A stretch of DNA of 64,000 bases from Symbiodinium natans (GCA_905221605.1 CAJNDS010001024.1:335501-399500), one strand, 5' to 3'; positions 48,501 through 59,489 are shown, numbered from the stretch's first letter. A program made the numbers and translations. The notes: generated from the letters alone by a model not told the origin.

Positions 48501-48882
48501 CTCTCTTCGAAATCCGATACCTCCTCCCTGAAACGAAGCCTTACAGTACCCGGTGACAGTGCCCGAGCTTGTGCTTCGATTTATCCACGCATGCTCTGGC
48601 CAGATCGTAGATTGCAGGATTGACCGGTTTTAAAAACACCAAAACCTTGGAAGAATCAACCCCGAGGTACCGAATCGATGGCTCGTGGCACGGGGGATCG
48701 GGGAGTCGAAACTCGCATGTTCGATTCGTGGCGAGCGCAAAGCGAAAGACCAGCGACGTACACCGCCCTCCCCCTGTTTAATCCTAGATGGTTCCTACAC
48801 ACATTCTCCACGTCCGAGCACCCACTTCTGCAAGAAGTTATCTCCATCACAGGCGGCCATGGTGGGATGGATGCCATTCATC
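39027..48882 (-). CDS. Gene B: lectin-alpha-amylase (GH13) fusion, about 24 exons
   Basis: Tandem paralogue of gene A with the same module order. Lectin landmarks: NGIHPTM, CDGDNFLQKW, GLIRHTGGKCLDAS, GLVHLWSC, NENQMWEWD, GSGVHMWTC. Amylase landmarks: YQWWVKYQPVSAGL, VQVIVDILMNHM, GVTALRV|DAA, VYQEWWGE, FAYHDGR. Exons: 48882-48822, 48481-48398, 48248-48209, 48045-47954, 47649-47569, 47488-~47445, ~47275-47198, 47019-46966, 45711-45667, 45315-45287, 45062-44978, 44673-~43871, 43520-43481, 43184-43128, 42698-42616, 42358-~42275, 42044-41981, 41864-41824, 41507-41452, 41306-41240, 41070-41035, 40755-40723, 40624-40505, 39788-~39027. All four GH13 signature regions are intact. The first exon(s), the very C-terminus and a stretch before 39788 are unresolved. 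Donors are a mix of GT, GC and GA. Confidence 0.8.
39960..40260. repeat. GAATACGATT repeat forming a large foldback inside gene B intron
   Basis: Units of GAATACGATTTG repeat on the left (40036-40082). TCGTATTC/CCTGTATTCGGG units on the right (40205-40245) are their reverse complement. It lies in the intron between the region III exon (40624-40505) and the last exon (39788). Confidence 0.6.
43871..44673 (-). CDS. Gene B large exon: trefoil-like and Cys-rich modules
   Basis: Starts at TAAG|GTCACG and encodes TLKTAGGRYITAAADG, FVLKAQNDRFVKAEPGGHL, FHNTYVSEGSGG, a Cys-rich part with ENKQIWTSSACKG, and ends near VKLRPG. It corresponds to the second half of gene A's 1.34-kb exon. The frame closes 7 codons later at a stop, so splicing to the amylase exon at 43520 is needed. 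Confidence 0.8.
45526..45567. repeat. (AT)n(GT)n microsatellite in gene B intron
   Basis: About 12 AT units followed by 9 GT units, in the intron between 45666 and 45316. Confidence 0.95.
45712..46965 (-). other. Long AT-rich intron of gene B (1254 bp)
   Basis: Joins EGK (46966) to ETSGRHAC (45711) with a GA donor and a CCGCAG|GAG acceptor. From about 45830 to 46450 the sequence is much richer in A+T than the neighbouring introns and carries a 108-codon + strand frame (45916-46242, for example MASYYYVVFETRAL). That frame is not recognised and could be inserted foreign DNA. Some eight residues present in gene A (around GENSQ) are missing, so a small exon may be hidden here. Confidence 0.5.
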
Positions 48883-48899
48883 CTGGGGCGAGCTCAGGC

Positions 48900-50030
48900 A
48901 CTTGAAGCCCTCTCGGAAATGCTAGCAACATCGGCTGGGAGCTGAGTGCATGGAGTGGAGATCTGGTGGTCTGCAGTCAGTAACCACTACAGACAGGTCT
49001 GTTCCGTAATGAATCATATAGGCTGATATAGGGCTGCCTGGCTTCAGCCTGAAGTCTAGATTGCACATGGCCGCGTGACGCATGAGACTCGTCAGTCAGG
49101 CGGCGGAGCGTCAACGGCCATGAGGCAATTGCCATCCTCCTGTTTGGGCGATGTGTCATCCTTTAGCCCCCTATTGTTCCTATTGTTTCCCTCGAACACT
49201 GGAAGCCAGGCTTGTGGTCTCTTACCATTCTTACCTTCGCTTCCTCCCCTCGGTTCTGAAACCCCTCGCTGCCCCTGTCAGTGTGATTCTGGGTCTTCGA
49301 CCACCGCTTCCGGTCACTGAACCCTTTGCATCAAGCTTGCAGTGTCACTGAACCCTGAACCCAGAACCCTGCAGGCGAGGGGCATTTTCGAGGAGGACAA
49401 AGTCTTTCGAAGGCCCCAGGGAAGGTGCCTTTCGGAGGCCGTGGCGGTTTGGAGTTTAGGTTGCTTCGCTGGAGAGTTGAGTGGCAGCCGCACTGAGTTC
49501 GATGCAGATGCTGTTCGTTGCGGGGACACGTGCAGTATGTCTTGAACAGTGCATATGCCCACATCCAACAGCGGCACATATTTGGCATATCTTTGCTGCA
49601 GCCATCTCATGTAAGCGCAGCAGCACTGGAGCAACTGCAACTGACAACATGCGTCCAGTTCTGCCATACTATCATTGGTAACCACGGGGAGAGCAGTGCA
49701 TTCTCGAATTGCAAAGCCCATCGAAGGTGTCGGTTGAAAGGCCTTCTGTAAAGACTCCCGCACGCGCACCTTGGGGCATGCCCGCATTGCGCACTGCTGT
49801 TTCTGCCGTAATTGAATAGAACCGAACAGAATTGAAACAGAACTGAAACAGGAATTCAGGCACAGCCTTGAAGCGGAATCTGTTAAGCCAAGGTGCCTGG
49901 AGCAGAGTCGAACCCTGATTCCGAGCCTTGCAAGCAGGAGACTCGGGGCCCAATCGGACCAAAACGTCGAGGTGTGGGGGAGACTTCCATTGTGAGACCA
50001 GAAGCCCAGAGAACAAGTATTGCAAAGTCT
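48900..50030. other. Stretch upstream of gene B without a supported gene
   Basis: The first exon(s) and promoter of gene B should lie here. I could not identify a signal peptide or a start. Remaining open frames on both strands are short. Confidence 0.35.
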
Positions 50031-50039
50031 TAGAGGGAG

Positions 50040-50702
50040 TAATTAGCGGCATAGCATGACAATGACTGCTCTGCATGGGCCTTAATGCTTTCGCGCCCTG
50101 CCCATGCCTTGCAGCCGGGCTGGCCGCGTGTGCATTGGGCTAGGACCTCAGCCAAGAGCTCGGCTCCCTTTCTCCATGCGTCACGCCCACCAGATGTCAA
50201 TTTGCATGAGGGTCTTGTCAGCGATCCCCCCAATCTACAAGTGGTCACGACTTGGCTCTTATCGATGGAACTGCTGTCTACATCGATATGGCATGATATG
50301 GCCGTAGACCGAGTCCTCGCCCACAGCCATAAACCCTGTGCGAGGCACCTGAAGGAGTAAGCAGCTTGCAGCCAGAGTCCATCTTCCAAACATGTCAGGG
50401 GGCGATTCCCGGCACAAAACGCCCGGCAATTGCAAATGAAGCTGAAGCTCCTTTGTGAGCTTCAGAAGCAGAACTTGGTTGAACTCGAGCCCGATCACAG
50501 GCACATGCGTTGAGGTGCGCCTTGCACGCGGGAAAAAACTGCAGATGTGAAGGGGCAGGGAACAACTGAACACCCTCCACCGGAAATCTTGGCTATACAG
50601 AAACAAGGAACCTGGAAGCAAGATAAGGTCTTGTCCCCACAGTGGCTCAGTAGGATTACATCCACCAAGCAACAAGCAGCATCCATGCAAACAATCAGCC
50701 AT
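50040..50702 (-). CDS. Unassigned gene (two exon-like blocks)
   Basis: Block one (about 50530-50270) reads VIGLEFNQVLLLKLTKELQL, SPPDMFGRWTLAASCLLLQV and RTGFMAVGEDSVYGHIMPY. Block two (about 50220-50045) reads GGRDAWRKGAELLAEVLAQC and AGRESIKAHAEQS and ends at a stop. Good protein-like composition on the common strand; family unknown. Confidence 0.4.
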
Positions 50703-50722
50703 TGGGGTAGTTCTCGAAATTA

Positions 50723-50776
50723 AGGGTCCCTTTTCGGGTCCTTATGTATTGTATAGGGGACCCAGAAAGGGACCCT
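50723..50776. repeat. 54-bp foldback element AGGGTCCCTTT...AAAGGGACCCT
   Basis: Nearly perfect 19-20-bp inverted arms (AGGGTCCCTTTTCGGGTCC against GGGACCCAGAAAGGGACCCT) around an AT-rich loop of 15 bp. It could fold as a cruciform or hairpin. The arm sequence differs from the 16.2/60.8-kb family. Confidence 0.7.
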
Positions 50777-50906
50777 GATTTAGAGATTTACTGGGGCAAC
50801 TGAGAAATCTGCAACAGATCAGGGTCGTCTTTGCCACTTGGGTCACTGGCCACGGGATCTGGGACGAATCAAAGTCATAAGCAGGCTTTAAACAGGGCCT
50901 GGGGGA

Positions 50907-53900
50907 CTAAACGTTAACCTCGGGTTTTGCAAGGCTAAGGAATACAGCTGCGTAATCGGTAAGAAGCAACGCGAGCATTATGGAGTTCTTCAGTCGAGCT
51001 GCCAAGCCCAGCAATGAAAACACACACCCTTTGGCTGGCGCTTGTGACGGTAAGGATGCTGCATAGAAGCCCGACTCGGTACTCACCAGCACTAAGGAGA
51101 TTTGCACAGATATAGGCCCATCTCTCCCCCGGATCGATTTTCGGCAAGTGCTGTCTTCTCCCGGGCATCCTCCAGCACCATAGCAGGGCCTGGGAGGCGT
51201 ACCTTGGCAAAAAAGAAAAGAGTCCATGTCATGCCTGCCATACTACAGTATGCTCTTTCGCCAGGCTCAAAACAGCAATCAGTCCGCCGCACGTGACTTT
51301 TTCACCGGGTGCCCCAGCGCGCCGCTTCTGCGCGGCCAGCGTGCGGGGCTGGGCATGTGTCTCTGAGCTCGAATTGCCCAGGAGCCACGTTCTGGTTCCC
51401 GAGGAGCAAAAAGGAGCTAGCCAGGGGGGTCGCGAAGTGTTCCTAGAGAGTCTTGCTTGCTGTCAACAGCCACAGCAGATTCACCACCCCATTGGCTGAA
51501 GCCCCATGCTGCCACTACGTGAGGCTGGGCCCGGGGCTGCCTGGCATTGGGCTTGCAGTGCGGATTTTCGGGCTCAAGCTTCTCGGAATTTCGGACATTG
51601 GGGTCAGCAGGGGAGGCATGCCGCATGCCAGGTAATGCCAGGTTCCAGGCGAAGCAAAGGTGAGGTCCATGGGCGGAGGCCTATGTGCCTCACCACTCCC
51701 GTTAGTGGCGGACGAGAGATGCCAGCACTGAGCCAGCGGAGGCGACGGCGGTCCAATTAACCTGGCTCGCCGCTTCCTTCAAGGGATTCCGCTAGACATT
51801 GTGGAATTGAAAGACTTGAAATGCTCGCAGATCGTCGTATAGTAGCAAAACATCACGACCAGAAGCCAGGCTTCTTGCCGTTTTCAAGGCACGGCCCTGT
51901 CTTATCATGTGAATCACATTTATGACTGTTGTGAGAGCTCAGGCCATCACAGCTCACGCAGGTGCTGGTTGAGCTCGAGGATTCGGGGGCACCGCCCTCG
52001 CGGTGGCCCCTCCACCAGTGCCTTCCTCCAAGCTCCATACTGCACATCGAACTCGGACTTGGTCAAGTCGGAGCGTGGGGTCATCGGTTCGTCGGGACCC
52101 CTACCTCCTTTCTCGGCCCAGTACACGCACCACTCGGCATACTTGTAGATGGGCGCGTGCTTGACATGTGTCACTCGCTTCAGCCGCTGCCCAGAGAGCC
52201 CTGGATCACGTGGAGCCTGAACCACTGGACCGACTGGAGCCTGAACCACTGGACTGACCCGACTGTCCCCATGCCGGGTCGCCGATGCACCCCTACCATG
52301 CCCTGCCGCCCTTACGGGAGGGCTATCCAGGCGCACGTAAGCAGGCTCCAAGTTCTCCACGTCCCAGCTGGAGCCTTGGTTATCGACGATGACTACGCAC
52401 ACTCCCGGGCACACTTTGAATGCGTTAAATTAGTTCGAGCGACTGGGGCGTCGCATCTCCCCTTCCAAGGCCATGCATTCCAGCAAGTTGGGCAGAGGAG
52501 GCGGAAGCGGCAAAGTCCATGGACTGGAGGCCGGGTTCCTTGGTTGCGACAACACCGAAACAACCAAGTCGCAATCTCCTTCTTCCTTGCACCCTCTATA
52601 ACTACAACGGCTCACAACAACATCACTACACTATGCAGGGATGCCTGCTCAACAACCCGAAGCCTCCAAACACCGAAGACAGCATGGAACGCACTCGGTC
52701 GATGGCTAGGGAATGCTGAAGAGCACCCAGGGCTCATCTTCTCGGGTAAAGTGCTCGGTGGATGTACCTCTTGGTCATGACCGCGAAGGAAGTCCAAGCG
52801 GTCCAAGTGGCTCTGGTTCCACCAGGGCATCGGGATCTCGACCACTTCGACAAGCATGTCTTCAGGCTGTCCAGGCTGTCGTGGTCGTGATCGCATGCTT
52901 CACCCAACGGCTGCGAGCCCAAAACAAAAGCAAATGGGAAGAGTTCTTATCAAGACAACAGCAGACTGGCCTCGCCACCTAGAACTAAATCGACTTCCCG
53001 CCAACAAATTCCCCCAAATCTTCTCAGCTCCAATTCGGCTTTCGCACAGTCAGCCCGCCGCACGTGACTTTTTTACCGGGTGCCCCAGCGCGCCGCTTAT
53101 GCGCGGCCAGCGTGCGGGGCTGGGCATGTGTCTCTGAGCTCGAATTGCCCAGGAGCCACGTTCTGGTTCCCGAGGAGCAAAAAGGAGCTAGCCAGGGGGG
53201 TCGCGAAGTGTTCCTAGAGAGTCTTGCTTGCTGTCAACAGCCACAGCAGATTCACCACCCCATTGGCTGAAGCCCCATGCTGCCACTACGTGAGGCTGGG
53301 CCCGGGGCTGCCTGGCATTGGGCTTGCAGTGCGGATTTTCGGGCTCAAGCTTCTCGGAATTTCGGACATTGGGGTCAGCAGGGGAGGCATGCCGCATGCC
53401 AGGTAATGCCAGGTTCCAGGCGAAGCAAAGGTGAGGTCCATGGGCGGAGGCCTATGTGCCTCACCACTCCCGTTAGTGGCGGAGCAGAGATGCCAGCACT
53501 GAGCCAGCGGAGGCGACGGCGGTCCAATTAACCTGGCTCGCCGCTTCCTTCAAGGGATTCCGCTAGACATTGTGGAATTGAAAGACTTGAAATGCTCGCA
53601 GATCGTCGTATAGTAGCAAAACATCACGACCAGAAGCCAGGCTTCTTGCCGTTTTCAAGGCACGGCCCTGTCTTATCATGTGAATCACATTTATGACTGT
53701 TGTGAGAGCTCAGGCCATCACAGCTCACGCAGGTGCTGGTTGAGCTCGAGGATTCGGGGGCACCGCCCTCGCGGTGGCCCCTCCACCAGTGCCTTCCTCC
53801 AAGCTCCATACTGCACATCGAACTCGGACTTGGTCAAGTCGGAGCGTGGGGTCATCGGTTCGTCGGGACCCCTACCTCCTTTCTCGGCCCAGTACACGCA

Positions 53901-54953
53901 CCACTCGGCATACTTGTAGATGGGCGCGTGCTTGACATGTGTCACTCGCTTCAGCCGCTGCCCAGAGAGCCCTGGATCACGTGGAGCCTGAACCACTGGA
54001 CCGACTGGAGCCTGAACCACTGGACTGACCCGACTGTCCCCATGCCGGGTCGCCGATGCACCCCTACCATGCCCTGCCGCCCTTACGGGAGGGCTATCCA
54101 GGCGCACGTAAGCAGGCTCCAAGTTCTCCACGTCCCAGCTGGAGCCTTGGTTATCGACGATGACTACGCACACTCCCGGGCACACTTTGAATGCGTTAAA
54201 TTAGTTCGAGCGACTGGGGCGTCGCATCTCCCCTTCCAAGGCCATGCATTCCAGCAAGTTGGGCAGAGGAGGCGGAAGCGGCAAAGTCCATGGACTGGAG
54301 GCCGGGTTCCTTGGTTGCGACAACACCGAAACAACCAAGTCGCAATCTCCTTCTTCCTTGCACCCTCTATAACTACAACGGCTCACAACAACATCACTAC
54401 ACTATGCAGGGATGCCTGCTCAACAACCCGAAGCCTCCAAACACCGAAGACAGCATGGAACGCACTCGGTCGATGGCTAGGGAATGCTGAAGAGCACCCA
54501 GGGCTCATCTTCTCGGGTAAAGTGCTCGGTGGATGTACCTCTTGGTCATGACCGCGAAGGAAGTCCAAGCGGTCCAAGTGGCTCTGGTTCCACCAGGGCA
54601 TCGGGATCTCGACCACTTCAACAAGCATGTCTTCAGGCTGTCCAGGCTGTCGTGGTCGTGATCGCATGCTTCACCCAACGGCTGGGAGCCCAAAGAAGGT
54701 CGAGAGGTGCATCATTAATCGCAAGCTTGCTCCAACAGTGATTAACTGCGCGGGGGCTCTCTAACTCTAACTCGACGCATCGGTAAGATACGCACCACAC
54801 TCGTGTCGCGGCCGCCAGTCCCAGGACGCCTGCCAAGAATTGGAAAATGGGGGAGGGGTCAGCAAAAGACAAGTGGAGAACAATGGGGTAGACTCTACCA
54901 GGGCCATGCAAACTTAATCCCCGGCTGAGTTGTTTGCGCAGCGACTGCGACAA
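50907..54953 (-). CDS. Unassigned gene spanning a 1.64-kb internal tandem duplication
   Basis: An N-terminal block (54953-~54700) reads SLRKQLSRGLSLHGPGRVYP and a hydrophobic segment (IFQFLAGVLGLAAA). The duplicated units contribute a 155-codon frame each (52414-51947 and 54185-53718; KYAEWCVYWAEKGGRGPDEP, SEFDVQYGAWRKALVEG). The 3' blocks (about 51240-51092, MTWTLFFFAKVRLPGPAMVL; and about 51040-50907) end with a hydrophobic tail (NSIMLALLLTDYAAVFLSLA) and a stop. That these belong to one gene is inferred from strand and order. I do not recognise the family. The 272-codon + frames over the units are taken as shadows. Confidence 0.4.
51280..52922. repeat. Tandem duplication, copy 1 (period 1771 bp)
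   Basis: About 1643 bp matching copy 2 with only a handful of differences (for example TTTTTCACC/TTTTTTACC, CGCTTCTGC/CGCTTATGC, GGACGAGAG/GGAGCAGAG, ACTTCGACA/ACTTCAACA). It includes a 22-bp internal tandem (TGGAGCCTGAACCACTGGAC, twice, about 52211-52258). Confidence 0.95.
53051..54693. repeat. Tandem duplication, copy 2 (period 1771 bp)
   Basis: Direct repeat of 51280-52922, separated from it by a unique 128-bp spacer (52923-53050). The near identity indicates a very recent event, gene conversion or an assembly artefact. No target-site duplication or transposon ends are visible at the edges. Confidence 0.95.
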
Positions 54954-54969
54954 GCCCTCGGCACATGCG

Positions 54970-55137
54970 TCATGTGGGGCACATGCCAGAGTATCTGGGG
55001 CTGAAGTAAGCCGCTTGCTTCTCGATTTGTCCGCCCTCCTTGGGTTTGTCCTCTTGTCTTGTTTGCTTGCCTTCCTTCTTCTGATCCTTCTGCTCTGCCT
55101 CCGCCTTGGGCTTTTCCTCCTTCTTGTCTGCCTCTGC
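54970..55137 (-). CDS. C-terminal exon, Lys/Glu-rich
   Basis: Starts at GGGAG|GCAGAG and has no ATG. Encodes a charged tail (EADKKEEKPKAEAEQKDQKK) ending IEKQAAYFSPRYSGMCPT and a TGA. Composition is clearly coding; the opposite strand reads as a false poly-Leu helix. It is probably the end of the gene whose exons lie at 56-59 kb. Confidence 0.6.
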   Translation of the reverse strand, partial: AEADKKEEKPKAEAEQKDQKKEGKQTRQEDKPKEGGQIEKQAAYFSPRYSGMCPT

Positions 55138-56240
55138 CTCCCGCTATCGCTAAGGGCCTTTTCGGCCGCGACGTCCTTCGAGGTCTATGGGGGCTTGATC
55201 GTGCATGAGGCTTATGGCTTGTAATTAAGGTTTTTCAACTCTCACGCTATTCGACGCATGCAGCCCGAAGCTGAGCTCCTGTCCTGGTCTAAAGATGCTC
55301 AGCAGCCGCTTCAGCCACTCGTCCCGGCTGCCGCTTGGCTCGGTCTCATGTCCGCGCACTCTCAGAGAGGTGTGCAATACAGGGGCCTATTCGGGCCTAT
55401 TAGAGTATACTTTTCAAGGGACCACAAGGGAATACTATTAGTAATTATTCCGACCCCTATAGTAAGGATCTTGGTTTTGGGGGTTAAGCTTCTCGAACTG
55501 GGAGTCATCGGTTTTTAGGATGATGTGCGTTTAACATGCTCCTCAAGCTTGTTGGCCCTGGGCTGCTTCATCGAAATGCTGCAGCTGATGAAAGACTGTC
55601 TGCTTGTTCGGGGTAAGCCCGAACAAAATAGTGGACTTGAATCGAATCTCCCATATCTCCAGTCCACCACAGTGTGTGTGTGTGTGTGTGATCCGCACGG
55701 TGGGTGTACACTGACCGATGCAGAGTGGAATTTGCCTTTTGTCGCCGCTTCCTCGTGCGCTGCTCGGCGTGCTGCGGAAAGTTCTGGGCGGGCCAGCGGC
55801 TGTGCACTTCGGTGCTTCCCATCTCTACCAGGGTGTGAGGTTGAGGCGTTGAGTCTTGGGAGCTTTTACCCTGTCTTACAAGGAAAATAGATGGCTTCTG
55901 CAAACACGCCAGGCATCTCACCATCAACTCACCTCAAGACTTGAGGGAGAACTCCGGCAAATTTCCCACCTGGCCATGGCTGAAGCTGTCGACTCTTAAC
56001 TCCTATACTCCTAAGGTCCCAGCGGCCATGGAAGCACGAATTGCGCCTATTCCGCACCCGACATGTCACTTCTAGTACGTGTCAGAAGTGATGCATCCCC
56101 CGCGCCTCGGATGGAGGCTGCTCGAAAACTTGCGGCAAAGGCCCGGATGGGGGCCTGAGAGAAGCTGACGCAGCTCTGGTCGTCCCGCCCTTTGGGTGGG
56201 GCGGCCGAACCCTCACCTCATGTAGGATGAACCGAACACG
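55138..56240. other. Stretch without a supported exon; GT microsatellite
   Basis: Contains the foldback above, a GT repeat at about 55670-55690 and mixed frames on both strands. Likely intronic if the flanking exons belong together. Confidence 0.35.
55381..55460. repeat. Imperfect foldback with TATTCGGGCCTATT
   Basis: AGGGGCCTATTCGGGCCTAT on the left partly pairs with TTCCGACCCCTAT on the right. The core resembles the CCTGTATTCGGGCCTGTATT core of the gene B intron foldback at 40.2 kb, so the two may be related. Confidence 0.4.
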
Positions 56241-56885
56241 GAAGTTTGGGCGAGTCGAGATGCTCATGTTTGGGTGTGGGGCCTCTCGTTGTTCAGACTG
56301 GCAAATGCAGCACAGTGGCGGCGACAGCAGGACAACCCAAGCGAGGAGGAGTCCGAACAAGCCCACCTTTGCTTCACAGAAGTTTCGGCTTTGCTGCTGA
56401 TTTCACCCGGACAAAGGAAGTCGCTCCCCCTCACCAGCTGCCCTTACAATGCAGCCGCTGCGGCCGTTCCGCCCACGATGGTGACAAAGTCTGGGCTTGA
56501 GTCGGAGCCGACCCGGTCCTCATCGGTTGCGGAAAACATCCCGCTGCATCGCTTCCATGGGTAACGAGGTTAAGCTTGCCTTGTTTGAAACATTGCGGAG
56601 AACGGCATGCCCTGAGCTTGGGTTCACATCTAAAATAATCAGCTTGCTTCTGGCCCCCTGCTCCCGCAGCCCCTCTTCACTCCTTCTTCAAAGTCTGCTA
56701 GACTGAACTTGGCCGAATGCCGTAGAAAGCGAGCGCCTGCGGCGGGGGTGCCTCCTTCTCCAGCAAGCGGGCTTCGCGCACCGCCTCCAACAGGGGGTGA
56801 AGCTGTTCTGCGTGGGAGCAGCTACTTGAAGCACAAGATATGGGAAAGCCGTCAGCCTCGTCCCTCCAAGCTGCCGGCATCTCTG
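56240..56885 (-). CDS. Exon-like blocks, one with a membrane helix
   Basis: About 56880-56710 reads HAEQLHPLLEAVREARLLEK and EAPPPQALAFYGIRP. About 56500-56455 reads PDFVTIVGGTAAAAA. About 56370-56250 reads GLFGLLLAWVVLLSPPLCCI, a membrane-spanning stretch. All are on the common coding strand. Family unknown; possibly the same gene as the blocks on either side. Confidence 0.35.
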
Positions 56886-57869
56886 CCTCCTCTGCAAAGG
56901 AGTGGTTTTCTCTTACTCAAGAATCTTATAGGAAGGATTGCACAGTTGATGGTGACTGATGGTGCCGCAGGGCTTGCAAGAGCTGTAGACAAGCTTAAGC
57001 TGGGTCTTGGCAGGGAAGCTCGCCCTTGAGCTGCCTCAACTGCGGCCAAGACGCACCCCACGGCCTTCGCGTCCCACGCTCCAGGACAGCTTGCCTTACC
57101 ATTTCCCGGCAGCTTAAAAACAAAGGATCAAAGTTAGGAGCTGGGCTGAGAAGGCGCCGGGTTGCTGCCTAACCCTGCGCTTGGGTTAACGGTCAACGGA
57201 CCCCGGTGGGTTCAGAAAGGAAAACGTGACATAAACAGCAAGTTCGTTCGCACGACACGAGCCTCAAGGATGTTTCTGTGCCATTAATGCACGGCGTTAT
57301 TTTCGAGAGTCTAAGGCCGGAGATTGCAAGATAAATTGCCCCTGCTTTGGTTTTAGAGGTGTAGTGCATGTCAGGCACGGCCTAATTAAAAACTTCGCCA
57401 CATATACATGCGGCAGCGATCTGAATACGACTCGCAGACTTTGCTTTCCGCATGTTGCAAGCCCGCGCAATATCTTTCTCTCGAGTGAAACCTGTTCTTG
57501 CCAACGGGACCAACAGACAAGCGCGAGGCACTTTGAGTCAGAGTCTGATAAGATGGTAGTACGGCCCGTGGGTTGCAGTGGGTGTGAGAAGGGATGAAAG
57601 ACCCCGGCCGCTTGAAACTTTGATTGGTCCCGCCACAAGCCGTCATGGAACTCTCACAGAAACCCCGCTGCACTGCAGTGGCGTCTCTGGATGGGCGGAG
57701 CACCGAGCATGCACCTGAGAGGTCAGAGGGAGCACGTAACGTTACTTCACATTGAGCACGAATGCGACATAAACGAACCGGCTGCATCCAGAATGGAGGA
57801 AGTGAGACTGCGGCAGCTTCTGCAAATTACCCTCAGTGGTAGCCTTCTGAGCCTGCTTGCCCCTACGAG

Positions 57870-59480
57870 TCTCATAGTGCCGTGGTGTTGCAGCGGTGCT
57901 GGCATCGTAGACGCCATGATCATGGTCCGAACTTCTTCCGCCATTCGCACCAGGTCCTTCACACGGCAATTCCGGCTGGGATAGAGACTCTGGTGAATTC
58001 AGCTCCGCATGGCAAAGCACTGACACAAGCCAGATCCGAGCACACTGCCCCTGCAAGCTGTAAGGTCCCCACTCCCAATACCTCCGCATGGACCCGATAA
58101 GCCCTACGTAAACCTCTCAAACCAACCCCCTCCTTCGCACCGGCGACCATTTCCTTCTTGGCCATGTCCTCTGCGCGGTGCAAGTTGGACACCACCTGCC
58201 GCGACTCGGCACGGGAGATCCTAGTGTGTGTGTGTGTGCATATTGTAGACACACACACATAAGAATATTATATGTTATATATTAAAGGTTATATATTATA
58301 TGTTATATATTATATATTATATACTATATATTCTATATTATATATGTTATACTATATATATATATATGGTTAACATGCTTCAATATTGCGGATTCCAACC
58401 GACAAAACCATACCCTCAGTCGAGTTTTACAAGAACACTACGCTACAAGGAAGTGGTGGCTGTGTTGTGACTGCACGCGCTTGAACTTCGGGTGGTGGGA
58501 GCTCAAAGTGTAGCAGGCCCAAGCAACCCAAGTTGATTGAAGGCATGCTCTGTACTTCGACTCTGCTTCGTCTGGGGAAGTGGGTGTCCGTAAGCCTGGG
58601 GACACCTGAGCCCCAGGCTGTGCCAGAGAACTCGGAGACCTCCTCTGGCAAGCGATTGGCCTTGTACTCGAATTGCCTGGCGCCCGCAGATCCGACTGAC
58701 GTGCAAAGCTTCTCTGGCATTCCGGAGGAAAAAAAATGCGGTTTCCGACGCCGAGAGAGAAATCCTCACATGCCTCGCATGCAACCTATGGAGTTCAGGG
58801 CGACCCAGCTGGACGGTCGAAGCAGCCCCCAGCCTGTGCATTAGGTCGTTGAAGGCCATGGCTTCGTTGGTGGAGTCGTGAAGTCGGTCAACGATGGTTC
58901 CCACCTGCTCCTGCCGAGAGTGCTGTCTGACTTGTGTTTCTAGCTTCGACAACGGCAATTGAAGTTCGACCACCAGTCCTTTATCACCGCCGAATCCTCC
59001 AGCAGCTTGTCCATGGCCGCCTTCACATCGCCCTGGGCAACAATGGCGGTCAGCGAGGCTTGCGGAAGAGAAACCTTGCTGAAACCCACCTGGTGGCCGG
59101 GGATCTCGCACTTCATCTTACCCAAGGCCTTGGGGACCAGCGCCTGCCAGGAAACTACACAGATGAGCTCTTGGCGGCGCCGGGACCGAAAGTCTGGGGT
59201 TGCCCACCCTCATGCAAACTTGCTGAACACTAGTCACTAAGCCCCCAAAGGATGGCCTGCGTCGTTGTGAGACGGTCATCGATGCTCCGCAGGACCTTCG
59301 AGTGACGGTCCAACTCCTGCAGGGGCATTGGCCCCATCATGGCCCCAAAAGTCCCTTGGCGCCACCCAAACATCACCAAATACCTGACCCGTATGCAGCC
59401 CTAGCTCCTGCAGCAGTGCCGGGAAGGTGTCATTGGAACCAAAGGCCACAGGATGCCAAGCATGGCGACCACCTGCCAGG
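57870..59480 (-). CDS. Unassigned gene, several exon-like blocks, coiled-coil character
   Basis: Blocks from the 5' side: about 59470-59390 (HAWHPVAFGSNDTFPALLQE); about 59345-59230 (PLQELDRHSKVLRSIDDRLT); about 59130-58965 (KVSLPQASLTAIVAQGDVKA, LLEDSAVIKDWWSNF); about 58945-58820 (QEQVGTIVDRLHDSTNEAMA), in another frame; about 58720-58610 (ARQFEYKANRLPEEVSEFSG); about 57965-57880 (DLVRMAEEVRTMIMAS). Helical and charged, with heptad-like spacing in the second block. Joins between frames imply introns or breaks. I do not recognise the protein. Confidence 0.45.
58210..58372. repeat. GT/CA and AT-rich microsatellite
   Basis: (GT)n, then (AC)n, then about 110 bp of TATATTATATGTTATAT-type repeat. 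It lies in a presumed intron. Confidence 0.95.
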
Positions 59481-59489
59481 ACCCAAGCT

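Noticed and set aside
51962-52780. 272-codon + frames present in both duplicated units
   Set aside because: They oppose the common gene direction and have His/Pro/Trp-rich text without motifs. The 155-codon minus frame looks more like protein, though this is not proven.
51280-54693. The paired 1.64-kb copies as LTRs of a retrotransposon
   Set aside because: Only 128 bp lie between the copies, with no primer-binding site, polypurine tract or TG...CA ends.
54934-55224. + frame with an apparent poly-Leu membrane helix
   Set aside because: It is the antisense of the Lys/Glu-rich C-terminus encoded on the minus strand.
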